From assembly GCA_028753945.1 (NCBI GenBank), contig JAPNXP010000017.1:1-64000 (forward strand): 64,000 bases of DNA, written 5' to 3'. Positions 10,561 through 20,963 of the stretch are shown piece by piece. The DNA is from Hexactinellida sp. DTS-2022 (taxonomy: Eukaryota > Porifera > Hexactinellida). Every line of letters starts with the position of its first letter. Position 1 is the first letter of the stretch. The notes beneath the pieces are model-generated. The model saw only the letters and a program-made list of their open reading frames with translations, made no database searches and was not told the DNA's origin. The translations under genes and the position numbers were made by a program.

Positions 10561-10989
10561 TTACAGATAGATTTGTAGGAATTGTTCAATTTTCCCTCTG
10601 CATACTGGACATGTGTTTAGCTCATCAGAATTAGCAATTCTTTCAGTGCAACTGTAACAAGTTTGAGCATGTCGGCATGGGATAATTAGAGTGTCAGGTT
10701 CTCTCACGAGGCACACTAAACAAACTTTATGACTCACTACACTTTCTGCTCCGCTTATAGATTCATTCAAATCTTCGGCATCCAAAATTCTGTCAATTTC
10801 ATCTTCATTATCCGATGGATCTGTACCCTCTAGGTTCATGAAATTAGTTTTATATTGATGGTATATAATCTCCAAGTATTCTACTGAATTTATTTCACCA
10901 TTAATTAGTTTTCTTTGAAGATTCTCGGTGATTAGATTTTTCCTGCGTACTATAGGCCTTGAATTACGTCGAATTGGGAGATTATTCAT
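10561..10989 (-). CDS. RING-finger (IAP-type C3HC4) domain protein at the MULE C-terminus
   Basis: A 142-residue intact frame. A canonical RING finger occupies residues 90-130: C90, C93, C105, H107, C111, C114, C127 and C130, with the tail EQFLQIYL. RING fingers of this type act as E3 ubiquitin ligases and this one most resembles those of IAP proteins, but no BIR domain is present. Residues 1-50 are basic and resemble the tail of MULE transposases. Its ATG overlaps the last codons of the decayed MULE frame, shifted by one base, so it was probably a C-terminal domain of one MULE-RING protein. A separate overlapping gene is the alternative. It lies inside the transposon's ends and so moves with it. 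Confidence 0.85.
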   Translation of the reverse strand: MNNLPIRRNSRPIVRRKNLITENLQRKLINGEINSVEYLEIIYHQYKTNFMNLEGTDPSDNEDEIDRILDAEDLNESISGAESVVSHKVCLVCLVREPDTLIIPCRHAQTCYSCTERIANSDELNTCPVCRGKIEQFLQIYL

Positions 10990-12231
10990 TATTGTCTATC
11001 CTTTCCATATCCTTCTCTGTAGTTGTAATTATTTTGTTTAAATTTGCAATAAAATTCGAGTAATTTGGATTATGGGATTTGAATTTTCTTTTCAAATTTG
11101 CGTGAAAGCTCTCAAGTCATTGTTTGTGCGTTTCTCATTCTGAAAAAACGGAAAGTCTCGAAGGTTCTATTTGTTCCAGCCAGAATCTTTTATAATACCT
11201 CAATAATTTTGTCACTTTATCATCTTCCGATTGTGGCAATTCAGGTTTCACTAATTTGAGGTAGTCATACATCTCAACGATTTTTCCTGATGGAAGAAGT
11301 GGCAGACACATAAATAGTCCGGGCCATTTCCTGAATTCATGATGGGAGGCATAAAGATTTGTTAATCCATTTTTCTGTATGGCAGTTCTGTAAAAGGCCT
11401 GATCGTGATGGAATTTGCAGCCACTAACTCGTGCATTTGGGAAGCCAGATAAGAAAGAATTGAAAGCGCATGTTCAAAGTCTGTTATTATACCAGTTGCA
11501 CATAATGGTATAATCTCCTTGATTTTCCCTACAACTTGATCATATAGCGTACCAGTCTTTTTGGTCATCAATATATGGATTGCAGGTAAGGAATATGATT
11601 TATATTGTAGAAAAATGTTCAGCAATTGGGAGAATTGGTTAGGCACTACATAAAAAGTGGCATCTGCTTGTATAAGTGTCCTGTTTTCTCCCTGGTGTAA
11701 GGCGTGTATCCATTTCGGACTCATAAAGCCCACTGCAAATTCATTTTCCAATATGCCATTAATAGAAAATATGTGATATATTTTGAATGCTTCATCACAA
11801 GTTTGCATTAAGGAAATAGCACTTTCAGCATTCAAGGGTATTTGTGGTCGATGTAGCCTTCTTCTTTTATACATGGTACTCTCTACATGCACAAAGCTAA
11901 TATTTCCCCTAACTTCAGACTGATTTACCTCTTCATCAAAAATTTGACGTAAAGATTGTTGGGAATCTTCAGCTTTTCGCTTAAGTTTTGATAGAACCTT
12001 TGTAATTTCAACCTGTTGTCCTGCAGTTTCATGGTTATTGTGTTCTTGTATAATTGAAAATTCATTTGATTGCAAACATAATCTTGCTCTAGCAGATCAC
12101 CCATCTCTGAATTTAGTACATCTTAAATATCTGATACCTTTATAATCTTTGTCTTTTCTGTAGGTATATGCGCCATAAACAAAAATAGAAGAGTTCTTCC
12201 GATTGCCTTCTATAACATCATAGTTTGCCAT
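10990..12231 (-). pseudogene. MULE transposase with N-terminal FLYWCH zinc finger, broken
   Basis: Read from ATG at 12231. A FLYWCH-type zinc finger starts the protein (IRYLRCTKFRDG, later HNNHETA), but a TGA at 12099-12097 stands where the second zinc-binding Cys is expected. The MULE RNase H-like core follows: IQADATFYVVP with the first catalytic Asp, then IITDFEHA with the second. Downstream is the C-terminal NNDLESFHANL segment typical of the family. A frameshift near 11120-11140 separates the core from that segment. The open part is 237 codons (12075-11362). It is therefore inactive, although its reading is clear enough to identify. The RING frame follows directly. Confidence 0.85.
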
Positions 12232-12404
12232 TAGTGTGTAAAAGAATTTTGCATTGAAAACTCAAACAATACAACAATATATGTAGTAGTTGACAGTCTA
12301 GAAACCTGATAAAAGAATGAAGACACATGCCATTGTTACACAGTTGCTAAATCATAACAAACCAGTATGGTTCAGGTATTAAAAATAAGCAACATTTGCA
12401 TATT

Positions 12405-12565
12405 TTCGGCCTTGTTCCAGTTTTGAACTTTCGGCTTTATTCCATTGGTGAATATTTTTCGGCCTTGTTCCAGTATTTAACTTTCGGCCTTATTCCATTC
12501 GTGAATATTTTTCGGCCTTGTTCCAGTTTTGAACTTTCGGCCTTATTCCATTCGGCCTTATTCCG
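12405..12565. repeat. Subterminal tandem repeat of the MULE, right side
   Basis: Three to four inverted copies of the same TTTCGGCCTTGTTCC / TTTCGGCCTTATTCC half-units found at 9950-10345. The array is shorter than the left one, a common asymmetry from repeat slippage. Confidence 0.85.
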
Positions 12566-12974
12566 GTTTCCCATCAAACCATATGTTTTGTATTTTTTTG
12601 AAATGTATAGTTAGATTTTAATCTAAGTCTTAAAAGTGCTGTTTGACGATGTACATGTTGCCCAGTCAGTTTAATGACCGTTCTTGGGACTTATTTAGCT
12701 AATGTTCACTAAATCTCTACTTAAAATCTCCTTAATAATTAGTATTAATTACCATATATGGGTATGTATATTTGATTACGTCATTGTGGTTAAATCCGAT
12801 GAGAAATCATTCTCAAAAGTATTTTAGATGTTTCCAGCGTATTTGAAAACCTAAGTTTAGTTTATTCCATGACAATATGTAATTTATTTTACGGGCAATT
12901 AGAAAGTAAATACTGGCCTGGAAATAAAATGGCAAATACTTGACTTATCTAGCCGTATTATATAGTAGGCCATG

Positions 12975-13290
12975 GTTCACCAAAGCCATAAAATGTGCCA
13001 AGCATGTCAAACGAAGAGCTGAGGGGAAATGGCGGCTTACACGTCGAACAAACAAACGACCTGAAAATTACCACGAAAAAAGAAACATTATGACATCCAC
13101 GATGAATCGTGAACGCTTGGCATACTATACGGAATTGATAAACGACATAGTAGTCATGACAAACGCAAACTGTTCAATAAATCTAAATTACTGCTTGGAT
13201 TGAACGATAAACATTTACTGCCACCTCACTCCGACAAAGCTACATTAGTTCATGAATTTGCTAACTTCTTTGCTATGAAGGTATCCAAAA
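12975..13290 (+). pseudogene. LINE continuation after the P-type insertion
   Basis: Reads WFTKAIKCAKHVKRRAEG, with the basic ARG/LYS-rich linker of CR1/jockey LINEs between endonuclease and reverse transcriptase, then a Tyr-rich segment, then LVHEFANFFAMKVSKI in a second frame. It joins in frame with the LINE piece ending at 9537 when the insertion and its target duplication are removed. It stops before any reverse transcriptase motif. Confidence 0.8.
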
Positions 13291-13463
13291 TATGATCAAA
13301 CATTGATTCCGACGCAACCATTTGAATCCATCCACATCTTCTACCTCCAATTTGTTATCTCAACAAGTTTTATACGTTTTCTTAACAGAATTTCCTTCCA
13401 TTGTAATGGGATGACAAGTGCTACCAGCAATACTTCCAGGCTTGCCGTGGGGATGAAAAATCG

Positions 13464-13505
13464 CATCCATATCCATATCCATATCCATATCCATATCCAT
13501 ATCCA
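13464..13505. repeat. Hexanucleotide microsatellite (ATCCAT)n
   Basis: About seven uninterrupted copies of ATCCAT, followed by related words to about 13545. The upstream CAGGCTTGCCGTGGGGATG resembles the start of the hAT MITE at 4708, so this may be an expanded end of such an element. Confidence 0.9.
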
Positions 13506-13560
13506 GACCATTATTTGTGGATATCCATGGATAAATTGGATATTGATAGATTTCTAACAC

Positions 13561-14018
13561 CTAATATCAACCAAATATCCAGAAGATTTAGGTTATATAA
13601 TTTATGTATATTTATCAACTGAATGTTGCTGTATAATCAAAGTTCGTCAATATCGCTATTAGCCTCAAAACATCTCTTTCTGGGTCATTATTGATGGCTT
13701 CTGCTAGATTATTAGCTTTTTGAAGAGTCCCTCACGACTAATTTTTTGGAATTTCATTCTCTCTTCTATGGTTAATCAATGAGCTAAATTTATAGCATGT
13801 AAGATAAAGGAAAAAACCAAAATATAAATCAGGGCAAGTAAAAATATTCAGGAGTGACAAAAAAAATTAAGGAGATAAGACAAGTCAATCTCAGGAAATA
13901 TAGCTAAGTCCACATTTCTTGGATTCATGGGAATGGGAATAGAAAGACCAATTTTATATTGTGATAATTTCAAATTTTATATTATCGAATCCTATGCTCA
14001 ATATAACAGGTCCGGAGG
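13561..14018. other. AT-rich sequence, no gene seen
   Basis: No long open frame, element ends or RNA gene could be recognised. Confidence 0.4.
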
Positions 14019-14026
14019 GCGGAGGG

Positions 14027-14177
14027 CAGGGGCGTGCTGGCCATACATGGCAGGCGGGAATCCCGCCCGGAACACCCGGAAAATTGCTCACCGTGGGCCC
14101 GTAGGGCCCCCGAAAAAATTCGGAGTAGTAGTAAGGCCTTAATCCCGCCTGGGCCCCTTGGACCCAGCACGCCTCTG
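14027..14177. mobile_element. GC-rich hAT-type MITE
   Basis: Ends CAGGGGCGTGCTGG and CCAGCACGCCTCTG; GCGGAGGG is duplicated exactly at 14019-14026 and 14178-14185. 151 bp, non-coding. Confidence 0.9.
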
Positions 14178-14492
14178 GCGGAGGGAGCGCAATTATACTG
14201 ATATATGAAAAAATCCTAACGAGGGGCCATTCAAGGTTTGATAGCTATTTCAATCGCAACATTCGTACGCCATTTGCAATTTTCCACACATACAAATAGG
14301 CTGCTATTACAATTAAGAAAATAGTAGTAGTGAAAATTCCGTAACTGACGTAAACCGCTTTTCTACTATCCGGTCTATCCCTGATCATAGAACATATCGG
14401 ATAAAGTAGAACCCATTATTTTCTAATGAATTCTTTTAAAGTAAGAATAGTTAGAATAAACCGATACTTAGCATACCTGCAAACCTAGAGAG

Positions 14493-14840
14493 CAGAGATG
14501 GAACCGGTCGGGATTTTCATGACCCGACCCGACCGGTCGGTCGACCGATCAATCATAGCTAGCAATAATTTATAAATAATAGAATAAGAATCTACTGTAG
14601 TGTCATGTCATATAATTTAGGAATAAATATTATGGCCATAAACCATTTAAGGAAGCCTCCTTTAGACAACTAAGCTCTCAAGGCTATTGGAGCTAGATTC
14701 AATCAAAACAAATTATGATATTATAATATCGAATAGATCATATAGAGATCTCGACCTCGACCGGCCGGTCAGGGTTCGACCTGTTGGTCAAGGTTCCGAC
14801 CGGTACCCGACCCGACCCGACCCGACCGGTTCCGTCTCTG
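14493..14840. mobile_element. hAT-type MITE, CAGAGATG family copy 1
   Basis: Ends CAGAGATGGAACCGGTCGGG and its complement with one change. Flanks CTAGAGAG and CTAGAGGG match at 7 of 8. Subterminal regions are repeats of ACCGGTCGG / CCGACCC. The family member at 48285 has related ends. Confidence 0.85.
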
Positions 14841-15146
14841 CTAGAGGGATTTGCCCATTTCGGCTGTTCAGTACAGGCGTACAGGGATTTAGTACATTTC
14901 GACAGGGATTTTAGTTGAGATAAAATCACTGGTTGAGTGTAATAAACTAAAAATACCTGAAAAATGCCTACACACTCAAAATATAGCATTTTGTTTTGTG
15001 TAAATAATTAGTTCCTATTCAGGCGACTGGGATTCCCTAAACAGTCTAGATTTCTCCTTTTCTAAGTGATTAATTCGATTTAGGTCAACCTTAATAATTT
15101 AAATAACATGATAGTGTATCTTGTCATTGCACTCTGAATCGGCCAC

Positions 15147-15563
15147 TTGAAGCAATGTCTTGATAAGTGTAATTCCTCTTACTATAAGTGTACATGCTTC
15201 CCTAGACTAGGGAGCGTAGCGAGCGAAAAATATTATTGGGTGTCCAAGGATTTTTGCCAATCTCTAGGGAAAAATCAGTCCTACCTTTATCCGACTGCTC
15301 TCTCCCAATACACTGAATGCCCAGATCGCTGTGATGTTCGTCAAGCGTATCACATTTTCTTTGAGACCCACCTGCACCACCCTATTATCCCGTGCTTAAT
15401 GTATCGATGCAGATCATGCAGTTATGCCATTTTCGCTCCCCATCATCCCTTAGTATATATCGGCCAAACTGGCGCTACATCCCGCACCCTAAACCAACTA
15501 AGCCATAACCACCGCTTTCTCAAACACCGCGCCCTTGCCAAACATCCAGCCCTCTCCTGGTAA
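15147..15563 (+). pseudogene. GIY-YIG endonuclease-like fragment, probably of a retroelement
   Basis: A 138-residue frame ends with CRSCSYAIF, then VYIGQTGATSRTLNQL and SHNHRF. The Cys pair ahead of a VYIGQTG...H arrangement is that of the GIY-YIG endonuclease at the C-terminus of Penelope-like and some other retroelements. The usual Arg of the R-x3-H region is not clearly placed, and the frame ends in a stop at 15563. A basic, proline-rich reading follows in another frame. No reverse transcriptase is seen nearby. Confidence 0.45.
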
Positions 15564-15914
15564 ATTCTTCTCCTCCTTTCCCCCCCATTACACTACCTCC
15601 ACTCGCATCAGCACCGAACCAGGAACACGTACTCTGGTACGTCTCCGTGAAATTCCACCCAAATGTATCTTTCACCCAAGACACCGAACATTTTGACAAA
15701 TCCTTTCGAGCTTTCAGACCCCGCAGAGTTTGCGATCAGGAGTCAGGACGCACAACCTCTACCTTCGAGTCACCTCCGTAATAATTATTAGCTTACCTTA
15801 TTAGGAAATTTACTGATGTGCCCTAATCGAAAGGCTTTCTTGTTATACACCATCAATTAAACCATTCCTATCAAATCATTTGCTCTCCTTGATATATATA
15901 TATGTTATGTCGAT

Positions 15915-16340
15915 TTACAAAATCAACATGAATCAACGGAACTAAAACAAGTGTTCGACTTCGGTATTATTACTCGGGAAGCCTAGGTTTTATTGCATTT
16001 TGTTCAGAATTCGCTTCATCCAAGTATATACCGACTTGTATGAAGAATTTTTTTCACCAAAATGAAATTTTTTACTAGAATGAAAAAATATTCCAGGGTG
16101 ATTTTGCAAAATCATCGAATAAAATATATCGATTTTATAAAATCAACATTTTTTATCAGTTGATTTGTAAAATCGACATTTCTAATTAGTTGATTTTGTA
16201 AAATCGATATTCTGAAATGTCGATTTTACAAAATCAACATTCAGAATGTCGATTTTACAATATCAACTAGTAAAATATGTTGATTTTCTAAAATCGACAT
16301 TCTGAAATGTCGATTTTACAAAATCAACTAATTAAAATGT
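15915..16340. repeat. Cluster of inverted GTCGATTTTACAAAATCAAC words
   Basis: At least eight occurrences of a near-palindromic word, ATGTCGATTTTACAAAATC or its complement, alternate in orientation and can fold into several hairpins. No coding region or clear element ends. Confidence 0.75.
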
Positions 16341-16349
16341 CGCTTACTT

Positions 16350-16437
16350 TGACCCGACTAATGAGAAACATATTAACCGAAAATATTTTAAGCTGATAAA
16401 TCTATTTACCGGTGGCTCTATTAAGCGGAGTCGACTG
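16350..16437. mobile_element. Right end of a pogo-like MITE
   Basis: Reads CTCTATTAAGCGGAGTCGACTG followed by TA, the same terminus as the complete element at 41429-41618. The left end is not recognisable. Confidence 0.6.
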
Positions 16438-16445
16438 TATACATA

Positions 16446-17623
16446 CAGTGGCGGCGGAAGCTAATAAAAACTAGGGGGGCTAACCTGTGTAGCTGTTGCA
16501 GTCCAAATGCATTTCAACGCCAAACGCGTTTGGCGCATTTTAGATTTTTAGTTCAGCCAAACGCGTTTGGCGTGTTTATATACGCCATTCGCGTTTCTAA
16601 CATTGTTTCTTTTTATTTGTTGTTATTTAATTCATGCTAGTTAGATTATTCACAAACAGAGTATCTAATTCATTTTCAAATATTTGTTCTACAATATTTA
16701 CTGATAATTTTCATCTGTGTACTAAAATAACACCATTGCGACTTATACTAAATATTTAAAACCATCGTGAATTAAAAACAACTCACGTTCAAACTAAGTA
16801 ATTGAACAATATGTACTTGAACTATATGTACCTCGCCTTAGAGGGAATATAATTCCGAATAATTCAAAATTATTTGTATTGTTGAACAACATTTGAATTA
16901 AATAACAACAAATAAAAAGAAATAATGTTAGAAACGCGAATGGCGTATATAAACACGGCAAACGCGTTTGGCTGAACTAAAATGCGCCAAACGCGTTTGG
17001 CGTTGAAACGCACTTGGACTGCAACATAGCTATCTCCACCTTCAAATGGAGAACGAAATATTTGGGCGACATATATACTCTATGATTATGAGTCTATGAG
17101 TATTGTAAATCTTACGATTGGCCACACAATCACAAATAGTATTCGAAATAAATATTTGCTACATTAAGTACGTATATCTATGTATTTACCTGTTTAAATA
17201 ATAAATATTCCAAAATCATAGCGAGAACTGACATTTCTTTGTCATATTATACTTTCATGATGAACGAAGTGATATTACAAAATTTCAAAATACAATTAAC
17301 TTCTCTGATCATTCAAATAAATAACAAATCGTCAAATAAATTCAAAAAACCTTGAAAATTGATTTGAATCAATTTTCAAGTCATTTCCAAATATCTAAGT
17401 CATTTTCCAAATAAATAAAGTATTGAGAAAACAACATCAACAAATAATACAAAATTGAATACCAAGTGGCTGGTGACACTCACTAAAGCAGATAGTTACT
17501 GAAATGTCCTTTAGTAGTATTATTTAAATTAGTATAATGTTTATGACGGGGAAAGTAGGGGGGCTAAGCCCCCCCTATTTCAAAAGTAGGGGGGCTATAG
17601 CGCCCCTGCTTCCGCCTCCCTTG
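16446..17623. mobile_element. hAT-type element with CAGTGGCGGCGGAAGC ends, holding another element
   Basis: Left end CAGTGGCGGCGGAAGC; right end GCTTCCGCCTCCCTTG is a worn complement. Flanks TATACATA (16438-16445) and TTTACATA (17624-17631) match at 7 of 8. Poly-G or poly-C next to both ends is typical of this local MITE group. The element at 16494-17026 lies inside. Confidence 0.8.
16494..17026. mobile_element. Foldback element with TGTTGCAGTCC ends and 4-bp target TAGC
   Basis: Inverted repeats of about 140 bp start TGTTGCAGTCCAA and contain two copies of the palindrome CCAAACGCGTTTGG per arm. TAGC is present on each side. TGT...ACA ends with a 4-bp duplication recall Ginger-type transposons; that assignment is a guess from the ends. 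The element at 19237-20077 has similar ends. Confidence 0.8.
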
Positions 17624-17732
17624 TTTACATATTGACTAAAAAATGTTGGCATTTTATTTTAGTTAGAATTTACCGATATGTAGAAAAAAACAATGGATAA
17701 TACTACTAGTGATTGGAATTTATTACACCACT

Positions 17733-17752
17733 AGCTAGCTAGCTAGCTAGCT
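17733..17752. repeat. (CTAG)n microsatellite
   Basis: Five copies of CTAG directly before the inverted CACAGTGGGCC end at 17753. Confidence 0.9.
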
Positions 17753-18914
17753 CACAGTGGGCCAATAGGGGGAAGTAGGAGTATTTTTCATACTCACGAA
17801 TATAGGGCATATTATAATTATCGAATTAAGCATTGTCTAAAACCTAGAATGCGAAGTTTATCAAGTCCTATGACTTCAAAATTTTGAATACAATGAGTCT
17901 GAGTGAATGATGTCATATAATTGGAATTAGAGATTGAATATTGCGGTTTCACAATCGGAAAGATTCTATTTATAAAGTCGTTCTGCATAGTATAATGATT
18001 GAAACTGAATAGGTATTTAATTTTCTAAGTATTCAAGCTTAATCTCATTGCTATAATGGGAATGCTTATGAATGCTATTCAACATAAAATTAGATATCTA
18101 ATTTTACGGTTTTACTCCGGATCGGACACAAATTTATTTGCCAATATAGTTGGAAATTATGTCTTGGGTGCTCTTGGGTAGGAGATTTTATGTTTTCTAA
18201 TAGTAATTTATCATCTTAACTTTAGTTTAAGATAATTTTCAGGCCCGCACAAAGGCGCACAGTATATAATTTATTCAATTTGGTATTGGCCTCTAATGAA
18301 TCTCGTAAAAATGAGTAAAAATAAAATAATTGATTGTAGTACATTTTTTGATTATTTCAAATAACTGATGGTCTATAATGATCAACGAAGAAGCATCTAA
18401 TCATTTGAATACAAAATTAGCATTCAGCGCATCAACCTATGAATACATCCAGGCTTTTGAAACTCCGGTAAGTAACATTTATAAGATTCGGAGGGGATTT
18501 AATGAACTAGCTATTATTCCCAATATACAACAAAGCTATAAAAAACGATCTAAGGTCCCAAAGAGTAGTTGTACTTGCGATAATGACACTCAGTAACCAT
18601 CTATCCTCTTTGTATCCAATGTAATATATTGTTTTCCAGGCATTTGACTAGGCTTTCATTATTTTTCCCATTGTTTAAGTTTTTTATCAAATATCATGGG
18701 TGACTAATAAAAGATTGTTAACAAACCAAAATTTAGTTTTTCATAAAATTAGAACAAATTACCCAAAACTCAACTTTAGAGACTACATACATAATTTTTG
18801 ATAATGCCATTCAATTCCCTGCTATCAATAACCTATATGTCAATAATACTTCACAAGTGGCTATCTGCTAACAGAATGCCTATTTCCGCTAAACTGTCTT
18901 TTTGGCCCACTGTG
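17753..18914. mobile_element. Possible DNA transposon remnant with CACAGTGGGCCAA ends
   Basis: CACAGTGGGCCAATA at 17753-17767 is mirrored by TTTGGCCCACTGTG at 18901-18914. No target duplication is found, so the pairing is only suggestive. The exon-like sequence at 18378 lies inside. Confidence 0.45.
18378..18596 (+). other. Exon-like sequence repeated at 37880-38090
   Basis: A 72-codon frame whose first 30 codons end in CCG followed by GTAAGT, a strong splice donor. A diverged copy, roughly 70-75% identical by eye over about 200 bp, lies inverted at 37880-38090, where the donor is changed to ATAAGT. The segment YKKRSK is kept in both. I recognise no protein family. It could be an old transposon gene or a duplicated host exon. 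Joining it to the PAR6 exon at 19108 would give a stop at once in phase 0. Confidence 0.35.
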
Positions 18915-19115
18915 CCACTTTAGTTAGAATATACTGATAAGTTAGAATAACCCGAGTTAGAAAACCCCCAAATAATTTAAGTATTACAACGAATTTAATA
19001 ATAAATTAGAAAAACATAATTCGAAAAACTGATAGAATAACCGGGTTTCAACTGTATAATAATATATTTTTATAATTGCTCTATATAAAACTTCTTCTCT
19101 TTTTTAGTATTAGTA

Positions 19116-19208
19116 ATGTCACTACTCCTGGAACATTGTAAATCTGAATTGATTATTATCTCTTCCAATCCACATTATGATCCCAATGCTGTTGAAATCA
19201 AAGCCAAG
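19116..19208 (+). CDS. PAR6: PAR6 cell-polarity protein, first coding exon
   Basis: 31 codons from ATG 19116 to AAG, followed by the donor GTAATT. The exon ends NAVEIKAK; joined in phase 0 to the exon at 41068 it gives VEIKAKFEMQFRRF, which matches the start of the Par6 PB1 domain (VEVKSKFDAEFRRF in animals). Par6 is the scaffold of the Par6-aPKC-Cdc42 complex that sets cell polarity; its PB1 domain binds atypical PKC. The residues before the PB1 start are short and variable in all animals, as here. A pyrimidine tract and AG at 19091-19107 suggests that a 5' UTR intron may end just before the ATG. The frame upstream of the ATG is open only briefly. Confidence 0.85.
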
Positions 19209-19236
19209 GTAATTATTACTTTCCTTAATATATTTA

Positions 19237-20077
19237 TGTTGCAGTCAATTGCTGAAGTTAGTCATTTGAGCAGTGGCGGCGCCAGGGCGCCGCAGCTTGG
19301 GGGGCACCAGATGGGCAAACCTGAACCCAGGGGGGGCACACCTTTTTATTAAAAAACGCAGGAGTTCATAGTTGCGTCGAGACTCGAGAATCCACATATT
19401 TGCCCAGTTCACCTTAGCTGCTCCCTCCGCCGGGTGGCCACGCTTAGCAGCAGGACCACCAGCTTTGGCCATCTAATGTAGATTCATTAATCAGAACACT
19501 ACAAATGTAATAACACTTGCATTTAACACTTAACATTGATTGGGCATTCATGTTTGAAGACTGATTGAATCTTGTTGTTTATGTTCAATATTGTTCACAT
19601 TTCGCTAAAAATATCTGAAAAGTGTGCCCCCCCTGGCGAGGGGCACCATTTTCCCGTGGGGGCGCACGTGCCCCCCCTGGCCCCCCCCTGGCGCCGCCAC
19701 TGATGACTAGTCTATTGCCGAAGTCAACAAAAAATCATCAGTTTCCAGATATTAAAGTATCAATGATTTAACTTAAGTATGTAATTATTATACGTAAATA
19801 ATGGCATATTGGGGTGCTAATATTAAATTCTCTTCAATATATTTTGATGGGTCTTAGTTTTAGTTGACAAGAACATTCGGGGAAAATCGAATTTGGTAAT
19901 TCTGCGGCACAGAAGAAAGTAATCGTGAAGATATGCTTACGTGAAAAATTCAAAAATAGAATCACCCCACATTAAAATACAAAGACTGAAAAATCTGAAA
20001 ACTGATGATTTTTTGTTGACTTCGGCAACAGACTAGTCATTTGCTCAAATGACTAACTTCGGAAATTGACTGCAACG
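19237..20077. mobile_element. Foldback element with TGTTGCAGTC ends, 29 bp from the PAR6 donor
   Basis: Inverted arms begin TGTTGCAGTCAATTGC on the left and end GAAATTGACTGCAACG on the right and run for about 80 bp on each side, interrupted by the hAT MITE at 19271-19702. Flanks are TTTA and CTTA. The ends match those of 16494-17026. Confidence 0.7.
19271..19702. mobile_element. hAT-type MITE (CAGTGGCGGCGCC family)
   Basis: Ends CAGTGGCGGCGCCAGGG and CTGGCGCCGCCACTG. It is inserted in the left arm of the foldback at 19237: comparing arms shows the site was CATTTGAGCAAATGAC. There is no 8-bp duplication; three bases seem lost instead. Interior rich in G/C runs. Confidence 0.85.
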
Positions 20078-20123
20078 CTTACTTAGAATTAATTTAATTT
20101 AATACTGTATTTATCCTTTCTAC

Positions 20124-20473
20124 CAGGCTTTGCCCGGGTCACGGGTCAACCGGGGTCACAATTTTCGCTAAAATTTCGGGTCACTACCGGGTCCGGCTTG
20201 GACCGGGTCACCGGATTACCGGATTACTGTGTCAACCGGGTCACTTAATCTTGATTTGACCGGGTTCTTCACAGTAATGCTAATAAAATTTTATTGGTTT
20301 GTAGAATTATAAAACTTAGAAAGATTCATTTAATATAGTAAGGCGTTTAATAGTTATCAGATTCAGACATAGTACTTCAATTGAAACTTCTTTGGTATCG
20401 CTGGTCATAGTATACTTACTTACCGGGTCAACCGGGTCATCGGGTCATGAAATCATGACCCGGTCCAAGCCTC
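20124..20473. mobile_element. hAT-type MITE with CCGGGTCA repeats
   Basis: Ends CAGGCTTTGCCCGGGTCAC and GACCCGGTCCAAGCCTC. CTTTCTAC is duplicated exactly at 20116-20123 and 20474-20481. Subterminal regions are tandem ACCGGGTCA words. Confidence 0.9.
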
Positions 20474-20963
20474 CTTTCTACTAATCAATTACAAACATTA
20501 TTTCAGAGCTTACCTGAACTAATCCAGTCCGGGTTAAAATAGTTTAGCAAAAATTAAAGGTTTATTATTAGCAAACACCAATCACATAAATATATTCTAT
20601 TACTATCAATCACAACCTAAGTACCTACACGTATAGCCTGTTCATAGCATATAACCATGGATTACTTCAAGTCCATTGAAAAATGGAGAATTATATCTTA
20701 TTTCAACAATTATATCTTATTTCACTAGTGCTGGTCTATCCGTAATAGCTAACTTCCCATTCATTAATATTTCGTATAGCTAGCATTAATAATTTTAGTT
20801 ACATTCAGTTCTCTCTAATAGTCCACTTCTCCCTTTGTCCACCTTAATTAAGTTAATTCTGTTGTTCAATCATTTTCAGAATAATGAGGTTTACTCGTTT
20901 TCTTACATAGTTTTAGATCTAATATTTAACTTTTTAAGAGTCTAATTCTCTACTAATCTAAAT

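Larger units (their letters stand above)
9939..12572 (-). mobile_element. Mutator-like element (MULE) with subterminal repeats and 8-bp target duplication
   Basis: Ends read GGGTTGACTGAATAAGGCCG and, inverted, GGGAAACCGGAATAAGGCCG. ATCAAACC is duplicated exactly at 9931-9938 and 12573-12580. The subterminal regions are arrays of AAGGCCGAAA words in opposite orientation at the two ends. The element encodes a MULE transposase remnant and a RING-finger protein on the minus strand. It sits in the spacer of the foldback element at 9538-12974. Confidence 0.93.
9538..12974. mobile_element. P-type foldback element (non-autonomous) carrying a MULE
   Basis: Terminal inverted repeats of about 230 bp, near 97% identical by eye, start CATGGCCTACTATATAA. 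The first bases match the ends of the coding P-like element at 23350-27069 (CATAGCCTACTATACATAA). Flanks are GTTTACC and GTTCACC, a 7-bp target duplication with one change; an extra G makes an 8-bp reading possible. Without the inserted MULE (9939-12572) the element is only about 0.8 kb. It is inserted in the LINE: the reading PWFT before it resumes as WFTKAIK after it. Confidence 0.85.

Noticed and set aside
13303..13560. HIHIHI / DMDMDM open frames
   Set aside because: Translation of the ATCCAT microsatellite.
18378..19208. Exon at 18378 spliced to the PAR6 first coding exon
   Set aside because: Phase 0 joining to the acceptor at 19107 gives an immediate TAG, and the sequence is repeated elsewhere in the intron.
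19261..19710. 8-bp target duplication for the MITE at 19271
   Set aside because: The flanks CATTTGAG and ATGACTAG differ; comparison with the other arm of the host foldback shows a small loss of bases instead.
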